DNA of 64,000 bases, taken from contig NZ_CP141184.1 of NCBI RefSeq assembly GCF_035609205.1, positions 1,550,001-1,614,000 on the forward strand. Reading direction: 5' to 3'. The position numbers were made by a program, and so were the translations under genes. The notes under the pieces are model-generated. The model was not told the origin of the DNA. It ran no database searches and saw nothing but the letters and a program-made list of their open reading frames with translations. The stretch is from Hymenobacter sp. GOD-10R (GTDB lineage: Bacteria > Bacteroidota > Bacteroidia > Cytophagales > Hymenobacteraceae). Positions 1 through 8,956 of the stretch are shown here, in pieces; position 1 is the first letter of the stretch, and each line of letters opens with the position of its first letter.

Positions 1-407
1 AGGTAAACGCTAAATAAAAGTGGTTAGGAATTACAAGCCAAGAGCAGCAAAGCTGTAAGAATATAGAAGCTTAGTTAAAGCTTGTAAATAAATTATTCAG
101 CATTTCGCTCTCCTGGATGATAAGCTACAGCACACATATTAGCCTATCATAAGTTTTATAGGTGTTAAAAGGCTTGCGTTTTCTAAGCTTCTGGTTGAAA
201 TTGAAGCTGCTGCTATCGAGTATTAATTGATGCGGAATACCTAGGTTGTGTCTGAAAAGCAATAGTAGCTGGTTGTCTAGCTCAGCGGGACACGCTGAGA
301 TTTCAGACCTAGCATAGCCAGGGTATCACGGCGAAAGAAAGCTAGGTACTAAACTTTTCGGGGCCGCTTCTTTCTTTCTACCCTTCAGCTGCTGCATCTT
401 GCAGTGT
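1..407. other. intergenic region at the window's left edge
   Basis: No convincing coding sequence is visible on either strand; the first 240 bases are A+T rich compared with the genes around them. A nested inverted repeat lies near 251-307: an outer TCTGAAA/TTTCAGA pair around an inner CTCAGCG/CGCTGAG stem. It could be the terminator of a gene lying left of the window, but it has no clear T-run. The last 100 bases should hold the promoter of the carboxypeptidase gene; I could not pick out a clear Bacteroidota TTTG/TAnnTTTG promoter. Confidence 0.5.
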
Positions 408-1766
408 ATGCTGCTTTCGTTTTTTCGCCGCCTTTCTTTGCTCGGGTTGCTCCTAGCCACCACGTTTGCCTTCGCTGCCAGCGGAGGTGATGATGAGTCT
501 GAAACTTCTTTGAACCGTGGCCACGGCCCACGCTGGTTGAATAAGCTTATTACCGAGTCGCCTGTGCTGCGGCAGCATTTCGTTGGTGTTTGCATCACCG
601 ACGTAGCTACTGGCGAGAAGCTGTACGAACTCAATGCCGACCGCTACTTCACCCCGGCCAGCAACATGAAGCTCTTCAGCTTTTACGCTGGGCTGCATAT
701 ACTTGGCGATTCGGTACCTAGCTTGCGCTACGTGGTGCGCCATGACTCGCTGCTCTTCTGGGGTACCGGCGACCCCACGCTCCTACACGGCGATGTACCG
801 AGCCGGCGTGCGTTCGACTTCCTGCAAAATCGTCCCGAGAAGCTGTTTTACCTGCCTATTCCGTGCGTCGATGCGTTTGGACCGGGTTGGGGTTGGGAAG
901 ACTACAACTACTATTATTCGCCGGAGCGCGGCCCCTTCCCGATCTACGGGCACACGGTGCGGTTTTATGGTGGGCCAGGGAAGAGGCCCCGCGTAGGGCC
1001 ACGCTTTTTCAACCCCATGGTGAAAGCCGCCCTGCCCGGCGTCACCGACGCCGAGCATGTGCGGCGGGTCGTCACGGAGAATCAGTTCACGTATTTCCCC
1101 GCAACGAAGAACTGGATAGACGAGACGCCCTTCCGGACCAGTCCTGTGCTCTTGCAGCAACTGCTTCAGGATACGCTGCGGCGTGCAGTTGTCGTGCTTC
1201 CGTGGCGGATGCCGCGCCCCCAAGATTCGGTGCGTACTCTCATGGGGCTGCCCGTCGACTCGCTTTACCGCCGGATGCTGCAAGTGAGCGACAATTTTTT
1301 GGCCGAGCAACTCCTGCTGCTGTGCTCCAGTAAGCTAGGTCCGGATTCGCTTGACACAGGGCGCGTGATCCGACTCGCGCGCCGGCAATACCTAGCCGAC
1401 CTGCCCGACGCGCCGCACTGGGTTGACGGCTCTGGGCTTTCGCGCTTCAACCTCGTGACGCCTCGCACGTTTGTGGCGCTGCTGCTGAAGCTGCATCAGG
1501 AAGTGCCTGAGCCACGCCTGCTCAGTGTGCTAGCGGCGGGTGGCGGCCACGGCACCCTGCGCCGCGTGTACCACGACAAAATGGGTACGTGGTTTTGGGG
1601 GAAAACCGGCACGCTTAGCAACAATCACAACGTGTGCGGCTACTTGCGCACCCGCAAAGGGAGGTTGCTAGCTGTGAGCTTCATGAACAACAACCACGTC
1701 GTGACGACCACTGAGGTTCGCAACGAGATGGAGCGAGTGCTAGGGCAAGTGCGGGAGCGGCTGTAA
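408..1766 (+). CDS. dacB: D-alanyl-D-alanine carboxypeptidase/endopeptidase, PBP4 (peptidase S13) type
   Basis: This is a low-molecular-weight penicillin-binding protein that trims or cleaves peptidoglycan cross-links in the periplasm. All three S13 active-site motifs are present: SNMK at residues 85-88 (catalytic serine and lysine), SDN at 294-296 and KTG at 399-401. At 452 residues the length fits the family. The N-terminus is hydrophobic (LLGLLLATTFAFAAS), a typical Sec signal peptide. A TTG three codons upstream (399) is in frame, but the ATG at 408 places the signal peptide better. The gene stands alone on the plus strand and converges on the thioredoxin cluster across a strong shared hairpin terminator. 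The symbol is by motif and family, not by orthology test. Confidence 0.88.
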   Translation: MLLSFFRRLSLLGLLLATTFAFAASGGDDESETSLNRGHGPRWLNKLITESPVLRQHFVGVCITDVATGEKLYELNADRYFTPASNMKLFSFYAGLHILGDSVPSLRYVVRHDSLLFWGTGDPTLLHGDVPSRRAFDFLQNRPEKLFYLPIPCVDAFGPGWGWEDYNYYYSPERGPFPIYGHTVRFYGGPGKRPRVGPRFFNPMVKAALPGVTDAEHVRRVVTENQFTYFPATKNWIDETPFRTSPVLLQQLLQDTLRRAVVVLPWRMPRPQDSVRTLMGLPVDSLYRRMLQVSDNFLAEQLLLLCSSKLGPDSLDTGRVIRLARRQYLADLPDAPHWVDGSGLSRFNLVTPRTFVALLLKLHQEVPEPRLLSVLAAGGGHGTLRRVYHDKMGTWFWGKTGTLSNNHNVCGYLRTRKGRLLAVSFMNNNHVVTTTEVRNEMERVLGQVRERL

Positions 1767-1772
1767 ATTGCC

Positions 1773-1805
1773 AAAAAAGCCCTAGCTTATTGCTAGGGCT
1801 TTTTT
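1773..1805. terminator. bidirectional rho-independent terminator
   Basis: The arms AAAAAAGCCCTAGC and GCTAGGGCTTTTTT pair perfectly over 14 bp around a 5-base loop. There is an A-run on the left and a T-run on the right, so it can stop transcription from both the carboxypeptidase gene (plus) and the thioredoxin cluster (minus). Confidence 0.85.
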
Positions 1806-1832
1806 GCGTTTGTGCCGTACCGTGGGGTATGG

Positions 1833-2963
1833 CTACTTGATAAACTGCGCTAAGGTATTCCTCAGTTCGTCGCCGTGCAGGTTGTGGGCTACAATCTTAC
1901 CGCTCGGGTCTATCAGGAAATTTTGCGGGATGGATTGAATGCGGTACAGGCGAGCTACTTCGTTTTCCCAGCCTTTCAAGTCGGACACCTGTGTCCAGGC
2001 AAGTTGGTCGTCTTGAATGGCCTTCAACCACTTGTCGCGGGCTTTTTCGTTATCCAGCGAGATTCCTAGAATTTCGAAGTTGCGCGATTTGAATTCACTA
2101 TAGACCTTTCTAACATTCGGGTTATCCTCCCGGCAGGGTCCGCACCAGCTTGCCCAAAAGTCCACCAACACGTATTTGCCGCGGTAGTCTGCCAAGGATA
2201 CGCTTTTGCCTTCTGGTGTTTTCTGGGTGAAGCTAGGTGCCATTGAGCCAAGCGAAACTGCTTTGAGAGTCTGTACTAGTTCGCCATAACGCTGGCCTTG
2301 CGGACTGCGTTTGAGAGCGGGGCTAAAGGCATTATAGAGCGGAGCTACTACCGTATACTCGGGCGCTTCCATCATACCTAGCGAGGACAGGATGTCTAAG
2401 CTTACCCAAGAGTTGGGGTTGGCTTTGATGAAGGCTCGATACAACTGCGCATATTCCTTATTGATGGCCTCGAATTGAGTTCTCATCCGTTCCTGAAACA
2501 GCGGAGACTCTCGTTCCTCCTTTGATGCTTTCTTCGCTTCCGCTCCAAATGCTTGTATCTTGACAAGAATGGGCTTTAGTGAAGCTTGGAGCTGTTGATC
2601 GTCAGCTGTTACCGGGCCACCTTTGATGGTGGCCTTGCGTAGTGAATCGGGGCTTGTAAGCACCACTGGGCTAGCTTCTAGGTACACTCTAGTAGCATCC
2701 TGTATGCCGAACATGCCTTCTCCTAGCTTACCATCGCGCTTAATTACCAGATCGGCGCTTTGGGGCACATCCGTTTTCCCTCTCAACTCAAAAGCTCCGT
2801 TTTTAAAGGTCGCTGAGTCCAATACATTACCTCCGCGTACTAAATAGATTTTGGCGGGGGCGTTCAACTTGCCAACAGTGCCTTTCACGTTGAACGAAAT
2901 AGGCGTTTGCGCCTGAGCCGTTACGGCGGTAAGTAGTAAGAAACCAAGCAGATAGTTCTTCAT
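1833..2963 (-). CDS. thioredoxin-fold (TlpA/AhpC-TSA) protein with N-terminal DUF4369, copy 1
   Basis: A secreted thiol-disulfide oxidoreductase-like protein of 376 residues. Residues 1-19 form a Sec signal peptide ending AQA. Residues about 22-110 resemble DUF4369, a beta-rich domain common before thioredoxin domains in Bacteroidota. A helical linker follows, then a TlpA-like domain from about 236 with the redox motif WCGPC (CGPC at 274-277) and the conserved cis-Pro region IPQNF. It is the last of three same-strand paralogues (gaps of 73 and 82 bases), probably one transcript ending at the 1773-1805 hairpin. The exact substrate is unknown; disulfide reduction in the periplasm is inferred from the motif. 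Confidence 0.85.
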   Translation of the reverse strand: MKNYLLGFLLLTAVTAQAQTPISFNVKGTVGKLNAPAKIYLVRGGNVLDSATFKNGAFELRGKTDVPQSADLVIKRDGKLGEGMFGIQDATRVYLEASPVVLTSPDSLRKATIKGGPVTADDQQLQASLKPILVKIQAFGAEAKKASKEERESPLFQERMRTQFEAINKEYAQLYRAFIKANPNSWVSLDILSSLGMMEAPEYTVVAPLYNAFSPALKRSPQGQRYGELVQTLKAVSLGSMAPSFTQKTPEGKSVSLADYRGKYVLVDFWASWCGPCREDNPNVRKVYSEFKSRNFEILGISLDNEKARDKWLKAIQDDQLAWTQVSDLKGWENEVARLYRIQSIPQNFLIDPSGKIVAHNLHGDELRNTLAQFIK

Positions 2964-3036
2964 ATACGTTTGGGTTAACTATGGAATCACTACGCAACTA
3001 GAGGTACTCTAAACCAGGTCAATACGCCGCTGATAG

Positions 3037-4167
3037 CTACTTGATGAATTGGGCTAGTGTCGTTTTTAGCGCCTCCCCACGCAGGTTAGTCGCCACGATT
3101 TTGCCGCTCGGGTCTACCAAGAAGTTCTGCGGAATAGCTTGAATGCTGTAGCTCTTGGCGGCTTGATTCTCCCAACCCTTCAGGTCAGATACTTGCGTCC
3201 AGGCGAGCTGGTCGTCTTGGATGGCTTTGAGCCATTTGTCGCGGGCTTTCTCCGTGTCGAGGGATACACCTAGGATATCGAAGTTCCTGGTTTTGTATTC
3301 GTTGTACACTTTGGTCACGTTGGGGTTTTCTTGCCGGCAAGGGCCGCACCACGAGGCCCAAAAGTCGACTAGCACGTACTTGCCGCGGAACTGGCTCAGA
3401 CTTACTGGCTTCCCTTCAGGCGTGCTGAGCGTGAAATCAGGGGCATTGGCACCAATTGATACACTTTTGAGCGCTTCCAGCCTCTCGCCGTACTTTTTAC
3501 CTTCGGGGCTAGCTTGTAGTTCAGGCGAAAGCAACGCAAACAGGGGCGCTACGTCGTCGTATTTCGGTACGGCGCCACCTACTTCTCTGACGGCTTCTAA
3601 GCTGATCAAGGAGTTAGGGTTCTGGCGAATGTGAGCCGAATACACTTTGTTGGCTTCTGCCGTAATCACTTTGTCTTGCTCATCCATGCGCTTCTCGAAC
3701 TCCGGCGACTTGCGCTGCTCCGGCGACGCGGCTCGGTACTCCGTCATGAGCGCCTGCATCTTGTCGCTGCTCGGCTTCAACGCCACTTGCAGTTTCTCAA
3801 ACTCATTGGTCAGCGCCGGCCCCTTGATGCTGGCATGAACAAGAGAATCGGGGCTGGTGAACGTTGTTTTGCCTTTATCGAGGAAGAAGGCAGTGTGGTC
3901 AGCTTGACCCGTGCGCATCCGCATGCGGTTGCCCTTCTGTACCAAGTACAAACGGCTTTGGCTCGGCTTGGTCAGGGTGCCTACCAGCTTGAACTTGCCA
4001 TTCTTCACCGTTGCAGAGTCGCCGAAACCTTTGCCGCTGCGCCACAGATAAACTTTGGCGGCGTTGTTTAGTTTACCTAGCTTGCCTTCTAGCGTGAATG
4101 GTACGGGAGCTTGTGCGTGTGCCGTCCAGGCGGTAGCCAGCAGGCAACCAAGTAGATAGTTCTTCAT
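3037..4167 (-). CDS. thioredoxin-fold (TlpA/AhpC-TSA) protein with N-terminal DUF4369, copy 2
   Basis: Paralogue of the neighbouring genes, also 376 residues, with a Sec signal peptide (residues 1-19, ending AHAQ). It has the same DUF4369-like N-terminus, helical middle and TlpA domain with CGPC at 274-277. The C-terminal 110 residues are nearly identical to copy 1 (KWLKAIQDDQLAWTQVSDLK is shared exactly), while the DUF4369 part has diverged. That suggests the redox domain is under tighter constraint than the partner-recognition part, or that gene conversion has acted. It lies in the middle of the tandem. Confidence 0.85.
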   Translation of the reverse strand: MKNYLLGCLLATAWTAHAQAPVPFTLEGKLGKLNNAAKVYLWRSGKGFGDSATVKNGKFKLVGTLTKPSQSRLYLVQKGNRMRMRTGQADHTAFFLDKGKTTFTSPDSLVHASIKGPALTNEFEKLQVALKPSSDKMQALMTEYRAASPEQRKSPEFEKRMDEQDKVITAEANKVYSAHIRQNPNSLISLEAVREVGGAVPKYDDVAPLFALLSPELQASPEGKKYGERLEALKSVSIGANAPDFTLSTPEGKPVSLSQFRGKYVLVDFWASWCGPCRQENPNVTKVYNEYKTRNFDILGVSLDTEKARDKWLKAIQDDQLAWTQVSDLKGWENQAAKSYSIQAIPQNFLVDPSGKIVATNLRGEALKTTLAQFIK

Positions 4168-4249
4168 ACAAGTGTTGGTTGAGGATGCGATTGTGGAGGA
4201 AATATATCCACTTTGCTACTCAGCACAATAGTGCGTCGCGCACCAGCCG

Positions 4250-5728
4250 CTACTTAATGAGCTTCGACAGCGTAGTCTGCAAGGCCTCACCGCGTAGGTT
4301 GGTGGCCACGATCTTACCACTGGGGTCGATCAGAAAATTTTGTGGAATGGCCCGCACCCAATAAAGCATTGCGACTTGGTTTTGCCAGCCTTTCAGGTCC
4401 GAGACCTGGGTCCAAGCTAGCTTGTCATCTTGGATGGCTTTCAACCATTTTTCACGCGCCTGATCTTTATCAAGCGACACGCCTAGAATGTCAAAATTCT
4501 TGTCTTTGAACTGGTTATAAATTTTGATGACGTTCGGATTTTCGGCCCGGCACGGGCCGCACCACGAGGCCCAAAAGTCCACCAGCACGTACTTGCCGCG
4601 GTAGTCCGCCAACGATACTTGCCGTCCATCCGGGGTTTGTTGGGTGAAGTCAGGTGCCTGCTGACCCACGGCAACAAGCTTGATACGATCTAATTCCTCC
4701 CCGTAGGCTTTGCCGGCTGGCGTGTTTCGAACCGTGGCGGAAAGAGCATTGTAAAGTTTTGCTGCCTCTGCATGGTCAGGCACTGGTCCAACTACCTCTT
4801 TAAGCGAGTCTAAGCTCGCGGGCACGTCAGGGTGAGTCGTGATATACGTGGTTATTCGCTGCTTGCGCTTATCTTCCTTATACAGCATCTCTGCTCCATG
4901 GTGCTTTGCAATAGCTAGCTTGATGGCCTCCTTCTGCTCTTGAGGCGACTTGGTGCTGTTAGCGGCGGTAGCCTCCTTGACAACTTGAAGCAGTTCCCCG
5001 TATTTCCGACCATCCACGCTGTTGCGCAGTTCCGGGCTGAGCGCGTCATACAGCGGGATGATTTCTGCATAATTGGGATTAGACCAGCTGAGGCGCTGCA
5101 CCATATCTAAGCTCACGTAGGAGTTAGGGTGAGTCTTAATATAATCTATTGTCCGACGGTGGCTCTTTTCCAGAAGCGCCTTCCGCTTTGCTTGCAACCG
5201 ACTCACCAGCTTCGGAGATTGAGCCTGTTCAGCTGCTTTCTGCTTAGCTTCCAATGCCATAAACTTGGCATCCAATGGCTTACCAGCCGCCCAATATTTC
5301 TGAATTTCTGTTGTCAGCGGCGAGCCTGTTATAGTCGCATTTTGTATAGAATCAGGACTAGTAAATGTTATAGTGCCTTGTTCTAAGAATACACTGGTGC
5401 GGTCTACGCGTGAAGCTCCAAAAGCATCATATACATTACCACTTCGTACCAAAAGCATCATGGTTTGCTTAGGTGTGTCCGTAGTGCCTTTCAGCTCGAA
5501 CTCGCCGTTGTGCAAGGGAGCGGATTTATCGAAACGACCGTCTTGCAACAAGAAAACTCTGGCTGGTGCATCTACATTTCCAATCTTACCTTTCAGCACA
5601 AAGGGGATAGGCACCGGAGCGGGGGCCTCTACCTTCTTATTTTGGCTCTTCGCTTCATACGAGAGAGGGGCCTGGGCTTGCGCCACGAATGGGGTAAGCA
5701 ACAGCAAGCGGAGCAGTTGTTTTTTCAT
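4250..5728 (-). CDS. thioredoxin-fold (TlpA/AhpC-TSA) protein with DUF4369 and a duplicated helical segment, copy 3
   Basis: First gene of the three-gene tandem and the longest (492 residues against 376). It has a signal peptide (1-19), an extra linker rich in Ala/Pro/Lys (about 24-42), the DUF4369-like part, and a C-terminal TlpA domain with CGPC at 390-393. The additional length comes mainly from a second copy of the helical segment between the two domains: residues about 194-251 (motifs YIKTHPNSYVSLD, LYDALSPELRN, GRKYGELL) recur at about 293-351 (YITTHPDVPASLD, LYNALSATVRN, GKAYGEEL). The siblings carry this unit once. Periplasmic thiol-disulfide chemistry is inferred. Confidence 0.85.
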   Translation of the reverse strand: MKKQLLRLLLLTPFVAQAQAPLSYEAKSQNKKVEAPAPVPIPFVLKGKIGNVDAPARVFLLQDGRFDKSAPLHNGEFELKGTTDTPKQTMMLLVRSGNVYDAFGASRVDRTSVFLEQGTITFTSPDSIQNATITGSPLTTEIQKYWAAGKPLDAKFMALEAKQKAAEQAQSPKLVSRLQAKRKALLEKSHRRTIDYIKTHPNSYVSLDMVQRLSWSNPNYAEIIPLYDALSPELRNSVDGRKYGELLQVVKEATAANSTKSPQEQKEAIKLAIAKHHGAEMLYKEDKRKQRITTYITTHPDVPASLDSLKEVVGPVPDHAEAAKLYNALSATVRNTPAGKAYGEELDRIKLVAVGQQAPDFTQQTPDGRQVSLADYRGKYVLVDFWASWCGPCRAENPNVIKIYNQFKDKNFDILGVSLDKDQAREKWLKAIQDDKLAWTQVSDLKGWQNQVAMLYWVRAIPQNFLIDPSGKIVATNLRGEALQTTLSKLIK

Positions 5729-5876
5729 CTGCTTTCAGGGTGGATGGTACGTCTGAAAGTACTGAAGACTAGTCAATTAATTGCCGAATTATTAAGATAT
5801 AATATTGTGGCTCCACAACCCTAGGTTCCTAGAACAGCTTTGAGAATGGAGACGCCAACGGTTGGCATAAAACGAA

Positions 5877-5910
5877 CGTGGTCCTACAGCTCTAAAGCTG
5901 TAGGACCACG
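5877..5910 (-). terminator. rho-independent terminator of the serB-serA fusion gene
   Basis: A perfect 15-bp stem (CGTGGTCCTACAGCT / AGCTGTAGGACCACG) with a 4-base loop lies 28 bases beyond the stop codon on the minus strand. In that orientation it is followed by TTCGTTTTA. It also separates this gene from the thioredoxin cluster downstream. Confidence 0.7.
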
Positions 5911-5937
5911 TAGCACTGGGGCCTAAACTGCCGCCGA

Positions 5938-7833
5938 TTAATACAGCACACGGAACTTGATGGTGTGCTCCACGTGGCGTAGCTCGTCAATTACCTCCGG
6001 CTCGTATTGCTTGTCGATGTCGGTAATCACGTAGCCGATGTGCTCGTTGGTTTTGAGATACTGACCTAGGATGTTCACGTGGCGGTTGGCTAGTACGTTG
6101 TTGATGCGGGCCAGCACGCCGGGCACGTTGGCGTGAATGTGAATGAGGCGGTGCGCCTGTTGGTCGGGCAGCTGAATGTTGGGGAAGTTGACGCTCTGTT
6201 GAGTGTTGCCGCTGTTCACGTATTGCATGATGCGCTCGGGCACGAACTCGGCGATGTTGCGCTGGGCTTCGGCCGTGCTGCCGCCGATGTGGGGCGTGAG
6301 CAGCACGTTGGGCAATCCGCGCAGCTCGCTTTCAAACGGCTCGGAGTTGGTCTTGGGCTCGTAAGGAAAGACATCGACGGCGGCGCCACCTAGGTGCCCC
6401 GAGCGCAGGGCGGCAGCTAAGGCGGGCACATCGACCACGTGGCCGCGGCTGTTGTTGAGGAAGATGGCGCCGGGCTTCATCATCGCAAATTCTTCGGCCC
6501 CGATGAGGTTGGTGTTGCTGGGTCGCCCGTCCACGTGCAGCGTCACGATATCAACCTGTTGCAGCAACTCGTGCAGGGTCTTGAACTTGTGCGCGTTACC
6601 GAGCTGGAGCTTTTCGGAGATATCGTAGTAGAATACTTGCATGCCCAGCGCCTCGGCCACTACCGACAGCTGGGTGCCGATATTGCCGTAGCCCACAATA
6701 CCTAGCTTTTTGCCGCGCACTTCAAAAGCGCCCTTCGCCGACTTATCCCACTCGCCCTGGTGCATCTTCTCGCTCTTCTCCGGCAGACGGCGGGCCAGTG
6801 CGATAATCTCCGACAAGGCTAGCTCTACGACCGAACGGGTGTTGGAGAAAGGCGCGTTGAACACGGCCACGCCCTTTTTCATGCAGCCCACCAAGTCAAT
6901 CTGGTTGGTGCCGATGCAGAACGCCCCCACGGCAATCAGGCGGTTGGCGGCGTCGAGTACGCGCTGCGTGACTTGCGTTTTGGAGCGAATACCTAGGATG
7001 CTCACCCCTTCAATGCGCGCCACGAGTTCATCTTCGTCGAGGCCACCCTGCACGATTTCAACCTGGTATCCTTCCTCACGAAACAGCTTTTCGGCGGTCG
7101 TTTCAATGTTTTCGAGCAGTAGTACGCGGATGCGGTTCTTCGGATAAGAGAGCGTCATGGGAAGTTTATTCTGGTACAGAAATTCGTCGAAAGAGGGCAC
7201 CACTTCGTCGGCGCGGGCTACTACGGCGTCGCGCGTCACGTTTTCGGTGAAGGCGTAGAAGCGATTAGCTAGGCCGGCCTCGCGGATCTGGTAGTCGGTG
7301 TAGCCGTCGCCGAGCACGTACACATCACCGGGGAGGTTGAGCTGGCGCAACTGCTCAATTTTGCCGCCGTCGCGACTCAGCACGTTGCTCGCGTCGAAGC
7401 CCGAGATGTTGCCGGCTTCGTCGTAGGTGAAGGTATTGGCCAGCACATACTCGGAGGGAATGCCGAAATCAGCCACTACAGGCTCGATAAACTCGCGAAA
7501 GCCGCTGCTCACGATATATACCCGCCCCGGAAACTGCCGGAAAAAGTCACGGTTACGCACGATGCTGTCCGACACTTTCGTCTTGAGCTGGGCCACCAGC
7601 AGCGGCAGATGCTCGCGCCGGGCGCTCAGCAAACCTAGCCGTCGGCGCAACGATTCGGAGAAGGAAATGCTGCCGTTCATGCCCGAGTCGGTGAGGGCGC
7701 GGATGTCGCCCACCACTTTCGTGCGGTCGGGGTGGCCTTGCAGGGCAATGTCGGCTAGCTCATCGAGCCCTTCTACTTGGGTGAAGGTGCTGTCGAAGTC
7801 GATAATGAGGTACGGAAGGTCAGGTTTGGCCAT
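5938..7833 (-). CDS. fused phosphoserine phosphatase / D-3-phosphoglycerate dehydrogenase
   Basis: A 631-residue bifunctional serine biosynthesis enzyme. Residues 1-220 are a HAD phosphatase like SerB: DFDST with D12 and D14, SSGF near 109, and GDGYTD at 175-180. Residues about 233-550 are a SerA-type dehydrogenase: GIRSKTQVT at 281-289, the NAD-binding GYGNIG at 381-386, NSRG with R463, the PYEP segment with E492, and TPHIGG with H515. An ACT domain closes the protein (about 560-631), as expected for serine feedback. The fusion joins the first and third steps of the pathway; the middle enzyme (SerC) is not in the window. The reading frame is intact and both active sites look complete. It stands alone on the minus strand. 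Confidence 0.88.
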   Translation of the reverse strand: MAKPDLPYLIIDFDSTFTQVEGLDELADIALQGHPDRTKVVGDIRALTDSGMNGSISFSESLRRRLGLLSARREHLPLLVAQLKTKVSDSIVRNRDFFRQFPGRVYIVSSGFREFIEPVVADFGIPSEYVLANTFTYDEAGNISGFDASNVLSRDGGKIEQLRQLNLPGDVYVLGDGYTDYQIREAGLANRFYAFTENVTRDAVVARADEVVPSFDEFLYQNKLPMTLSYPKNRIRVLLLENIETTAEKLFREEGYQVEIVQGGLDEDELVARIEGVSILGIRSKTQVTQRVLDAANRLIAVGAFCIGTNQIDLVGCMKKGVAVFNAPFSNTRSVVELALSEIIALARRLPEKSEKMHQGEWDKSAKGAFEVRGKKLGIVGYGNIGTQLSVVAEALGMQVFYYDISEKLQLGNAHKFKTLHELLQQVDIVTLHVDGRPSNTNLIGAEEFAMMKPGAIFLNNSRGHVVDVPALAAALRSGHLGGAAVDVFPYEPKTNSEPFESELRGLPNVLLTPHIGGSTAEAQRNIAEFVPERIMQYVNSGNTQQSVNFPNIQLPDQQAHRLIHIHANVPGVLARINNVLANRHVNILGQYLKTNEHIGYVITDIDKQYEPEVIDELRHVEHTIKFRVLY

Positions 7834-7962
7834 AGCGGCCGCAATATCGGGCGGAAACGATGGGTTTGGAAAGCCTTTCTTACTTTGTTGGGTAGGACCT
7901 AGGTAGTTGGAAGGTGCTCATCTGGCCTATCTTCACGCCGAAAGCTCTTCCTTGCGGCCCTT

Positions 7963-8943
7963 ATGAAGCTTTTTTTGCCTGCTTTGTCTCGTTCATTTCT
8001 GTGTTGCTGTTGCCTGCTGCTAGGTAGCTGTGCCGCAACGCGTCAGCCTGAAGCTAGGCTGCGGGTGGAAGCTGGCTACTGCGACCCTCCCCAAGTGTTT
8101 CGCTATGATTCGGCCTATACGCCCCTTCCAAGCATAAAGCCTTTGCTGGATAGCAGCCTTACGGCGCGGTATTCGCGGCGCAATTTGCTCATGGCAAATG
8201 CCGCGGGCGTGTTGCCGCAGCTCAAAAACCTAACGCAGTTAGAGCGTACCGCCTACCATCAGCCCTCCGAAACCAACAAGCTTGCCGTACTCGCGCAGCG
8301 GCAGCAGGTGCTAGGGCACTTGCAACTCGTGGCGGCGGCTATTGCTAGCACCGCCGCCGAGCTAGACTGCGAAGGCGAGCGAGCTGATCAAGTGGCGGGC
8401 TACTTGGCCGAACAAGAAAATCAGCGGGTGCAGCGCCTGACGGTGTTGTCCATTGGCGTGGGCGCCGTCGCAGGCATCGGCACCACCGTATTCGACCAGA
8501 AGGCGCTTCAATATACCTTCGGTATTGGGGGCGGCCTACTCACGGCGGGGCTAGGTTTGCTCTCGCTCACGTCGCACCACAAGATTACGTTTGAACACCC
8601 GCGCAACCTGCTGACCGCAGTCTGGCAGGAGGAGGCCAGTTCGGCGCTGTACCCACCGAGCGTATGGTACTGTTTGCACGACAAAGCTTTCAGCAACCGC
8701 GGTGAAACCTCTGTGGCCCACAATACGCGCCAGCGCTGGGAACACTACGGCCAGCTCGCCCAACCCAACTCGCCCGAAGGACAGCGGCAACAGACCCTAT
8801 TGTTCGGAACAGGCGGGGTGTACAGCGTGGATGAGTTGCGCATTCGGGCCAACATGCTCAATGAGCTGCAAGCTGCCGTGCGGTTAATTAACCAAGATTT
8901 GCAAGCGCTGTTGCTGGCTCTTATACCTCCTACTGCTCCGTAG
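7963..8943 (+). CDS. predicted lipoprotein of unknown function
   Basis: 326 residues. The N-terminus is a lipoprotein signal (hydrophobic stretch LCCCCLLLGSC with a lipobox LLGSC, the Cys at about residue 23). The middle is mostly helical. A pair of glycine-rich hydrophobic stretches (VLSIGVGAVAGIGTTVF and FGIGGGLLTAGLGLLSL, about 166-202) looks like a membrane hairpin. I do not recognise the family. It is divergent from the serB-serA gene and convergent with the VOC gene (13 bases between the stop codons). Confidence 0.7.
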   Translation: MKLFLPALSRSFLCCCCLLLGSCAATRQPEARLRVEAGYCDPPQVFRYDSAYTPLPSIKPLLDSSLTARYSRRNLLMANAAGVLPQLKNLTQLERTAYHQPSETNKLAVLAQRQQVLGHLQLVAAAIASTAAELDCEGERADQVAGYLAEQENQRVQRLTVLSIGVGAVAGIGTTVFDQKALQYTFGIGGGLLTAGLGLLSLTSHHKITFEHPRNLLTAVWQEEASSALYPPSVWYCLHDKAFSNRGETSVAHNTRQRWEHYGQLAQPNSPEGQRQQTLLFGTGGVYSVDELRIRANMLNELQAAVRLINQDLQALLLALIPPTAP

Positions 8944-8956
8944 AAGAGCGTGCTAC

